From CAG-557 sp045540315 (lineage in GTDB: Bacteria > Bacillota > Clostridia > Oscillospirales > Acutalibacteraceae): a DNA stretch of 10,009 nucleotides. Positions 5,883-10,009 of this stretch are shown here, one piece after another; position 1 is the first letter of the stretch; every line of letters begins with the position of its first letter. The notes below the pieces were generated by a model. That model was given only the letters and a program-made list of their open reading frames with translations, had not been told where the DNA came from and ran no database searches. Made by a program: the position numbers and the translations under genes. The DNA lies in contig JAZQHA010000225.1 in NCBI GenBank assembly GCA_045540315.1, positions 1 through 10,009 of the forward strand, given 5' to 3'.

Positions 5883-6599
5883 ATGATTTATGCACTTGGC
5901 GATTTGCATGGGCATTATGAAATTTATGAAAAAGTTAAGGCTATGTTAAAGCCTGAAGATACAGTATATTTCCTTGGAGATGCGGGAGATAGAGGGCCTG
6001 AGTCATGGAAATGTATTAAAGCAATTTATGATGACCCGCAATTTATTTATATTAAAGGCAACCATGAAGATATGCTTGTAAAAGCTTGTGAAGACTATCT
6101 TGAAGATGGTGGAATGTGGGACTATCATTCTTATAGTCTTTGTCGTATGAACGGCGGAGAAGAAACTATGATGGCTTGGGAAAGAGACCCAGACCGTGAA
6201 TTATGGTTGAAGCGTCTTAAGGAACTGCCCACTTGGGACAGTAAAGAAATTCATGGCAAATATTACACTTTTTGTCATGCTGGTTTTACCCCTTGGTTCC
6301 GAGAGGGAACTATGGAATGTTTTGTACCAACAGACAGAATGTTAATTTGGGATAGAGAACATTATTTTGACGAATGGGTTGATGGAGAAATGGATGATGA
6401 TATTATTGTTGTCCATGGTCATACTCCTATTCATCATCTTTCTGAAGACCTTTGGGTAGATTGGGAATCTGGGGCTTTTTGGTATTGTGATGGTCATAAA
6501 GTATGTATTGATTCTGGTGGATTTTTTTCCGATGAATTTATTCTACTGAATCTCGATACTCTTGAAGATACAGTAATTACCCTAGATAAAAGTACTTAA
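5883..6599 (+). CDS. PPP-family (lambda phosphatase-like) metallophosphoesterase
   Basis: A 238-residue calcineurin-type phosphatase with all signature blocks: GDLHGHY (6-12), LGDAGDRGPES (31-41), IKGNHED (57-63), CHAG (131-134) and VVHGHTP (176-182). These supply the usual binuclear metal ligands (D7, H9, D33, N60, H132, H180). The spacing and the GDxxDRGP motif fit the PPP group that includes phage lambda protein phosphatase, PrpA/PrpB and the phosphatase module of clostridial-type bacterial Pnkp. It could act on phosphoproteins, dinucleoside polyphosphates or 2',3'-cyclic ends; sequence does not decide. ATG 5883 is chosen because AAAGGA (5867-5872) is 10 bases upstream; an in-frame TTG at 5874 is only one base from that site. 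It has its own promoter (P2) and no terminator follows, so it probably reads into the next unit. Lys codons are mostly AAA, unlike nadV. Confidence 0.92.
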   Translation: MIYALGDLHGHYEIYEKVKAMLKPEDTVYFLGDAGDRGPESWKCIKAIYDDPQFIYIKGNHEDMLVKACEDYLEDGGMWDYHSYSLCRMNGGEETMMAWERDPDRELWLKRLKELPTWDSKEIHGKYYTFCHAGFTPWFREGTMECFVPTDRMLIWDREHYFDEWVDGEMDDDIIVVHGHTPIHHLSEDLWVDWESGAFWYCDGHKVCIDSGGFFSDEFILLNLDTLEDTVITLDKST

Positions 6600-6628
6600 T
6601 TGATTTTATTAAAAAAATATGATATAAT
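6600..6628 (+). promoter_or_regulatory. Sigma-A type promoter P3, upstream of the small membrane protein
   Basis: TTGATT (6600-6605), a 17-base spacer and TATAAT (6623-6628), with TATG just upstream (6618-6621). It is followed by ATTTATATAAAGTTAAGAAAGGA. This is the third copy of the module. It starts at the first base after the phosphatase stop codon. Confidence 0.88.
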
Positions 6629-6660
6629 ATTTATATAAAGTTAAGAAAGGAAAATATTGA

Positions 6661-6885
6661 ATGTCTACTGGTGAAGGTTGTGCTGTTTGGAGCGTTGCAG
6701 TTCTGATTGTTCTTGCAATGCTGTTTATCGGTCCTGCCATTGAGCTGTGGCTGTGGGGTCTGGTAATGATTCCTGTGTTTGGAGCTCCTGCTCTGACCTA
6801 TTGGCAGATGTTTGCTCTGAATTGGCTGTGTGGTCTGTTGTTCCGTCGTGGCGGTAGTGGTGCTAACTTTAACACTAAGAAGTAA
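6661..6885 (+). CDS. Small multi-span membrane protein
   Basis: A 74-residue hydrophobic protein with a short polar N-terminus, apolar stretches at about residues 8-27, 29-45 and 47-62, and a basic C-terminal tail (RRGGSGANFNTKK). Two or three short helices are plausible, with the tail in the cytoplasm by the positive-inside rule. The pattern PAIELWLWGLVMIPVFG...LTYWQMFALNWLCGLLF recalls a widespread class of tiny phage and bacterial membrane proteins with a LWNW...FG.P.I.YWQA...L..LF pattern. That resemblance is from memory and gives no function. AAGAAAGGA lies 9 bases before the ATG, and promoter P3 is directly upstream. Codons look adapted (CTG for Leu, AAG for Lys), suggesting high expression. 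A holin is conceivable on size alone, but no lysis genes adjoin it, so I do not call it one. Confidence 0.8.
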   Translation: MSTGEGCAVWSVAVLIVLAMLFIGPAIELWLWGLVMIPVFGAPALTYWQMFALNWLCGLLFRRGGSGANFNTKK

Positions 6886-6890
6886 TATAA

Positions 6891-6907
6891 GGGGGCTATA
6901 TGCCCCC
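6891..6907 (+). other. GC-rich RNA hairpin without a U tract
   Basis: GGGGGC (6891-6896), loop TATAT, GCCCCC (6902-6907): a perfect six-pair all-GC stem in an AT-rich gap. It is followed by GAAAATATG, not by T residues, so it is not a standard terminator. It lies 5 bases after the membrane-protein stop and 9 before the next ribosome site, so an mRNA stability or processing role is plausible. Confidence 0.6.
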
Positions 6908-6933
6908 GAAAATATGAAAGGATTGATAAATTA

Positions 6934-7200
6934 ATGGGTAAGAATAGAAAAGGTACTGAATATCATGATTTCTTTTGTCTCAAGTGCGGAAATAAGGGTA
7001 TCCCGATTGGTCGTCGCCAAGGTTTCCAGCATGGTAAATTTCATCGCAAGAAACTGTATTGTATTCATTGTAGAGAAGAAGTAAATCACATGGAGTGTAG
7101 AACTCAAGCAGAGATTGACGAGTTTAGAGACGCATTTGAGAGAGGAGAATTCATTAATGAGGCTTTAGAAAGCCTCAGTCATTGTCGAGGAGGTATTTAA
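6934..7200 (+). CDS. Two-CxxC zinc-ribbon small protein
   Basis: An 88-residue protein with a predicted zinc ribbon: CLKCGNKG (15-22) and YCIHCREEVNH (42-52), i.e. two CxxC pairs separated by 24 residues. Between them is a strongly basic, His-rich segment (GRRQGFQHGKFHRKK) that could contact nucleic acid. The C-terminal third is acidic and helical (EIDEFRDAFERGEFINEALESL). From memory, similar short proteins with the FCLKCGxKG and HRKKLYC elements are common hypothetical proteins in phages of Gram-positive hosts. Function is not known; a nucleic-acid binding or transcription-related role is only inferred. AAAGGA at 6917-6922 is 11 bases from the ATG. The stop overlaps the kinase start (TAATG), so the two are coupled. 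Confidence 0.86.
   Translation: MGKNRKGTEYHDFFCLKCGNKGIPIGRRQGFQHGKFHRKKLYCIHCREEVNHMECRTQAEIDEFRDAFERGEFINEALESLSHCRGGI
7187..7193 (+). promoter_or_regulatory. Ribosome binding site that decides the kinase start
   Basis: GAGGAGG lies 6 bases before ATG 7200. An in-frame TTG at 7182 lies upstream of this box and is therefore not the start. Confidence 0.8.
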
Positions 7201-7691
7201 TGAAAAATAAGAGATTATTTTTAGTTTGTGGTTGCCCCGGCAGTGGTAAGTCTACTTGGGTACGCGAACGTATTGCCAAATATGGCGGTTATCATATTTC
7301 TCGTGATGAAATTCGTTTTGCTATTCTTGATGAAAGAGGCGGCGAGTATTTCGATTATGAGAATGAAGTAATCCGCACTTTTGTTTCTCGAATTAATGAG
7401 CTGTTGGATAGTGACGAGCAGAATGTAGATATCTATGTTGATGCAACTCATTTAACTAATAGTTCTCGTAATCAGATTATGCGTCAGCTTCATCTGCATG
7501 ATGCTTATAAGATTGCGGTTTGGTTTGATATTCCTCTAATTGTTTGTAAGTATCGAAACAATCAGAGAACTGGCCGTGCGCGAGTTCCTACTGAAACTGT
7601 TGAGAGTATGTATAACCGAGCTTCTAGACCTTCTAAAAGGGATTTTGATGAAGTTTGGACAATTGATATGGAAGGGAAGGAATACAAGTGA
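7200..7691 (+). CDS. Polynucleotide 5'-kinase (T4 Pnkp kinase-domain type)
   Basis: A 163-residue kinase transferring phosphate from ATP to 5'-OH ends of RNA or DNA. The P-loop GCPGSGKSTW (11-20) is identical to that of T4 Pnkp as I recall it. ISRDEIRF (33-40) aligns D36 and R39 with T4's catalytic D35 and R38. DATHLTNSSRNQI corresponds to T4's DTNLNPERR element. NQRTGRARVP and SMYNRASRP correspond to the lid Arg region and the helix after it. The C-terminal HAD phosphatase domain of T4 Pnkp is absent: the protein stops after the kinase. Immediately downstream, with start and stop overlapping as GTGA, is a metallophosphoesterase that could supply the end-healing phosphatase in trans; this is inference. 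The start overlaps the zinc-ribbon stop by one base. Confidence 0.9.
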   Translation: MKNKRLFLVCGCPGSGKSTWVRERIAKYGGYHISRDEIRFAILDERGGEYFDYENEVIRTFVSRINELLDSDEQNVDIYVDATHLTNSSRNQIMRQLHLHDAYKIAVWFDIPLIVCKYRNNQRTGRARVPTETVESMYNRASRPSKRDFDEVWTIDMEGKEYK

Positions 7692-8278
7692 GTAAGATTT
7701 TTCTTACTTCGGACACCCACTTTGGACATGACCGAGAATTTTTGTGGGGTCCAAGAGGTTTCATTAATTCCCAAGAGCATGATGAAGCTGTAATCAAGAA
7801 CTGGAATGAAACAGTTGGTCCTGATGATATTGTGTATCATTTGGGTGATTTGATGTTAGGCGATAATGCTCATGGCATTGAATGTGTGAAGCGTTTGAAT
7901 GGTCATATTAAATTAATTCGTGGTAATCACGATACTGATGCACGATGGAAGTTGTATGGAACACTTCCAAATGTAGAACTGATTGGTTGGGCTGATATGA
8001 TTAAGTATAAGAAGTATAACTTCTATCTGAGTCATCATCCTACTTTAACTTCCAATCTGGAAAAGGCTCCGCACTTGCGGATGCATTTGATTAACTTGTA
8101 TGGACATACTCACCAGATGAGTAAGTTCTATCAAGATATGCCCTATATGTTCCATGTGGGTCTTGACTCAAATGATAATAGACCTGTGCTTCTGGATGAT
8201 GCGATTGAGCTAATGAAGGAAGAAACCAAGCGCTGTATTGCGTTGCTTGGAGAGGATGCTGTAGATGAAAACCTGTAA
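7688..8278 (+). CDS. Calcineurin-like metallophosphoesterase
   Basis: A 196-residue phosphoesterase. Motifs: TSDTHFGH (7-14), HLGDLMLGD (51-59), IRGNHDTD (77-84), SHHP (115-118) and YGHTHQ (138-143), giving a full set of metal ligands. The SDTHFGH start and compact size are like small phage phosphoesterases (the YfcE/Mre11-related group) rather than the PPP group of the other phosphatase in this window. Substrate is unknown; cyclic nucleotides, RNA ends or phosphodiesters are all possible. It begins with GTG at 7688, the last bases overlapping the kinase stop (GTGA), behind a GGAAGGAA site (7674-7681). The last 14 bases overlap a small Cys-rich ORF in another frame. Context suggests co-translation with the polynucleotide kinase. 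Confidence 0.9.
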   Translation: MSKIFLTSDTHFGHDREFLWGPRGFINSQEHDEAVIKNWNETVGPDDIVYHLGDLMLGDNAHGIECVKRLNGHIKLIRGNHDTDARWKLYGTLPNVELIGWADMIKYKKYNFYLSHHPTLTSNLEKAPHLRMHLINLYGHTHQMSKFYQDMPYMFHVGLDSNDNRPVLLDDAIELMKEETKRCIALLGEDAVDENL

Positions 8279-8375
8279 GCATTGTATGTATGTAGCAATA
8301 TGTCTTGCTGCAGTTAAAAATGAACGATGTGATAAGTTCAAATATGACCCACCCGATGGTGGCTATTATGGTTAA
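8265..8375 (+). CDS. Small Cys-rich protein (36 residues)
   Basis: A short frame starting at ATG 8265, inside the end of the metallophosphoesterase gene and out of frame with it, ending at TAA 8373-8375. The protein begins MKTCKHCMYVAICLAA, continues KNERCDKF and ends PPDGGYYG. Cys are at residues 4, 7, 13 and 22, a CxxC-x5-C-x8-C pattern that could hold one zinc ion or an iron-sulfur cluster. AGAGGA at 8251-8256 lies 8 bases before the ATG, which is a good ribosome site. The overlap with the upstream gene is typical of this operon. Many phages carry unassigned small proteins with the KxCxxC...C...CxxF arrangement (from memory). Function unknown. Confidence 0.72.
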   Translation: MKTCKHCMYVAICLAAVKNERCDKFKYDPPDGGYYG

Positions 8376-8395
8376 TTAACGCTTTGCGTAATTAA
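8372..8395 (+). other. AT-rich hairpin before the flotillin gene
   Basis: TTAATT, a bulged A, ACGC, loop TTT, GCGT, AATTAA: ten pairs with one bulge. It is followed by AATATATTTTG rather than a clean T run. It may be a weak terminator or leader structure separating the flotillin gene from the genes before it; a role is not demonstrated. Confidence 0.35.
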
Positions 8396-8439
8396 AATAT
8401 ATTTTGTATCTTGAAAAATTAATATTAAGGAGAAAATTA

Positions 8440-9963
8440 ATGGAAGCATTGATTGGTGTAGTGTCTGTTGTGGCAATCGTTATTCTGGCACTGATTGCTC
8501 TGATTGTCGTCATTAAGTCCTGCTGGAAGGTTGCAGGTACTAATGAGGTTCTGATTATTTCTGGCCTCGGTAAGGTTCGTCGTAAGAGCGGTGGCGGCAC
8601 ATTCGTAATCCCTCTTGTCCAGAAGGTTCAGCGAATGACTTTGGAAAATATCCAGGTTGACTTTACTTCTCGTAATGAAATTCCCACTAAGGACGCAATT
8701 CATGTCCTGGTAGACGCTGTTGCTAACATGAGTATTTCTGTTGACCCTGAGCGACAGGCTATCGCGGCAAGCAAGTTTGCTGGATATAATATTCAGCAGA
8801 TTCGTGACATTGTAATTCCTGTCCTTGAGGGTAATATCCGTGAGATTATTTCTCAGACCAACTTTGAAGACTTGATTCGTGGTGACAAGAAGGCTTTCTC
8901 TGAGCTAGTTATGGAAAATGTTACTCCTAACCTGGCTGACCTGGGTATTGACCTGACTACCTTCAATATTCAGAACTTCTCTGATAAGAATGGTGTCATT
9001 CGTGACCTAGGTATTGAGAACATCGAAAAGATTAAGAAGGAAGCTTCTATCGCTGCTGCTAAGGCTAAGGCTGAAGTAGCTATCGAGCAGGCAAATGCTG
9101 ATAAGCTGGCTAACGATGCTAAGGTACAGGCTGCAACTGAAATCGCTGAAAAGCAGACTCAGTTTGCAATCCGTAAGGCAGAGCTCCAGAAGCAGGCTGA
9201 TACTGAGCAGGCTAAGGCTGATGCTGCTAAGAAGATTGAGGCTGAGAATCAGCGTAAGGCAGAGGAAATTGCTACTGCCAACGCAAACCTGGCTCGTCAG
9301 GAGAAGGAAATTGAGCTGAAGGCTCGCGAGGTTGAAATCAAGGAACGCGCGCTGGAAGCTGAGATTAAGAAGACTGCGGAAGCTCAGAAGTATGCTGAAC
9401 AGCAGAAGGCTGATGCAAAGCTATACATGGTACAGAAGCAGTCTGAAGCTGAACTATACGAGCGTGAGCGCAAGGCTGAAGCTGAAAAGGTTGAGGCTAT
9501 GAAGAAGGCTGAAGCTGACCTGGCTCTGGCAACTGCTCAGGCAGAAGCCGAAAAGAAGCTGGCTGAGGCTATTAAGGCTAAGGGCGAAGCTGAAGCTGCT
9601 GCAGAGGAAGCTCGTGGTCTGGCTCGAGCTAAGGCTATTCAGGCCGAGGCTGAAGCAGAAGCTAAGGGTATGATGGAGAAGGCAGAAGCTTTGAAGCAGT
9701 ACGGTGACGCTGCTCGTCAGCAGATGGAGCTGGAAACTCAGAAGGTTCTGTATGAACAGCTGCCCGCAATTGCTGAAGCAATCGGTAAGGGTTACAATGG
9801 TGCTAACATCCATCTGATTGGTAGTGATTCCGGTCAGCTGGCTGGCAACATTATGAGTAACATGACTCAGATTATCGAGGGCTTTAAGGGCTCCACTGGT
9901 ATCGACCCTACTGCTTTTATTAGTGGTATGCTCGGTGCTAAGGTTGCCGATAATAAGGAATAA
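8440..9963 (+). CDS. floT: Flotillin-like SPFH membrane protein
   Basis: A 507-residue flotillin, about the length of bacterial FloT. Residues 5-26 form a hydrophobic hairpin or transmembrane segment (IGVVSVVAIVILALIALIVV). The SPFH/band-7 domain spans about 28-200 and includes VAGTNEVLIISG, GGGTFVIPL (51-59) and SDKNGVIRDLG (171-181), close to FloT landmarks. Residues about 190-440 are an Ala/Glu/Lys-rich coiled coil with repeated AEA and KAEA units, the flotillin stalk that drives oligomerisation. The C-terminal tail (about 440-507) is Gly/Ile-rich. Flotillins form large membrane assemblies that organise fluid microdomains and protect the envelope. AAGGAG (8427-8432) lies 7 bases before ATG 8440; an upstream in-frame TTG at 8404 is rejected. 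Every Lys codon I read is AAG. It ends the operon, just before a strong terminator. Host acquisition is likely but not shown. Confidence 0.93.
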   Translation: MEALIGVVSVVAIVILALIALIVVIKSCWKVAGTNEVLIISGLGKVRRKSGGGTFVIPLVQKVQRMTLENIQVDFTSRNEIPTKDAIHVLVDAVANMSISVDPERQAIAASKFAGYNIQQIRDIVIPVLEGNIREIISQTNFEDLIRGDKKAFSELVMENVTPNLADLGIDLTTFNIQNFSDKNGVIRDLGIENIEKIKKEASIAAAKAKAEVAIEQANADKLANDAKVQAATEIAEKQTQFAIRKAELQKQADTEQAKADAAKKIEAENQRKAEEIATANANLARQEKEIELKAREVEIKERALEAEIKKTAEAQKYAEQQKADAKLYMVQKQSEAELYERERKAEAEKVEAMKKAEADLALATAQAEAEKKLAEAIKAKGEAEAAAEEARGLARAKAIQAEAEAEAKGMMEKAEALKQYGDAARQQMELETQKVLYEQLPAIAEAIGKGYNGANIHLIGSDSGQLAGNIMSNMTQIIEGFKGSTGIDPTAFISGMLGAKVADNKE

Positions 9964-9966
9964 TTT

Positions 9967-10003
9967 AAATCCCCTAGGAGTAAAATCCTAGGGGATTTTT
10001 TTT
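9967..10003 (+). terminator. Strong Rho-independent terminator after the flotillin gene
   Basis: A perfect 13-pair stem, AAATCCCCTAGGA (9967-9979) with TCCTAGGGGATTT (9986-9998), encloses the loop GTAAAA. A run of eight T residues at 9996-10003 follows the GC-rich part. It starts 4 bases after the flotillin stop codon and marks the end of the operon. Confidence 0.95.
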
Positions 10004-10009
10004 ATTTGT

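Noticed and set aside
6661..6885. Holin
   Set aside because: Size and helices would allow it, but there is no endolysin or lysis gene nearby and the basic tail is not diagnostic.
8384..8412. Possible promoter before the flotillin (TTGCGT, 17 bases, TATCTT)
   Set aside because: Both boxes are poor matches and it lacks the TATG and leader shared by the three clear promoters; expression from P3 is sufficient.
8404..8439. Upstream TTG start for the flotillin
   Set aside because: It would add charged residues before the membrane segment, and the AAGGAG site lies inside the extension, 7 bases before ATG 8440.
9050..9720. Repeated GCTGAAGCT-like DNA that looks like tandem repeats
   Set aside because: It is codon-level repetition encoding AEA/KAEA coiled coil, not a mobile or CRISPR-type repeat.
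9454..9813. Open frames opposite and within the flotillin coiled coil
   Set aside because: They arise from the repetitive GCT/GAA/AAG codons of the coiled coil; the translations are low-complexity Ser/Leu or Arg/Leu.

Overview
The window reads as part of a large double-stranded DNA phage genome, probably infecting a Bacillota-like (Gram-positive) host. All 17 genes supported here lie on the + strand and are packed with overlaps or very short gaps. Start sites carry strong AGGAGG-type ribosome sites, and there are three near-identical sigma-A type promoters with a TATG extended -10. The content is typical of phage accessory regions: a T4-type polynucleotide 5'-kinase, small metallophosphatases, tiny membrane and Cys-rich proteins, NADAR and macro domains. 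No capsid, tail or replication gene is present, and no tRNA, IS element or CRISPR array was seen. A plasmid or prophage cannot be excluded from this window alone. By eye the base composition is AT-biased, with AT-rich promoter regions.

Region 1 (17-1187) holds a two-to-three-helix membrane protein of unknown role followed by an NMN/NaMN adenylyltransferase. Region 2 (promoter 1188-1216, genes 1254-5810, terminator 5795-5831) is an NAD/ADP-ribose operon. Its order is nicotinamide/nicotinate phosphoribosyltransferase, a CxCC small protein, a nucleoside 2-deoxyribosyltransferase-like protein, a macro domain, NH3-dependent NAD synthetase, an unlisted 29-residue membrane peptide, a NADAR domain, and a NadR-kinase-like P-loop protein. 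Region 3 (promoter 5821-5849) is a PPP-type phosphatase gene that probably reads through. Region 4 (promoter 6600-6628 to terminator 9967-10003) holds a small membrane protein, a two-CxxC zinc-ribbon protein, polynucleotide kinase, a second metallophosphoesterase, an unlisted 36-residue Cys-rich protein and a full-length flotillin.

Taken together, the first half encodes three successive NAD-making activities (base to mononucleotide, mononucleotide to dinucleotide, amidation). It also encodes three proteins of families that handle ADP-ribose or glycosidic bonds (NDT-like, macro, NADAR). The most economical reading, which is inference, is that the phage rebuilds host NAD and removes ADP-ribose marks during infection, countering NAD-depleting or DNA-ADP-ribosylating defences. 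The phosphoribosyltransferase has Ser where vertebrate NAMPT has the nicotinamide-selecting Asp219. With nadE in the same operon, this suggests a nicotinic-acid (deamidated) route rather than, or in addition to, the NAMPT-NMNAT route.
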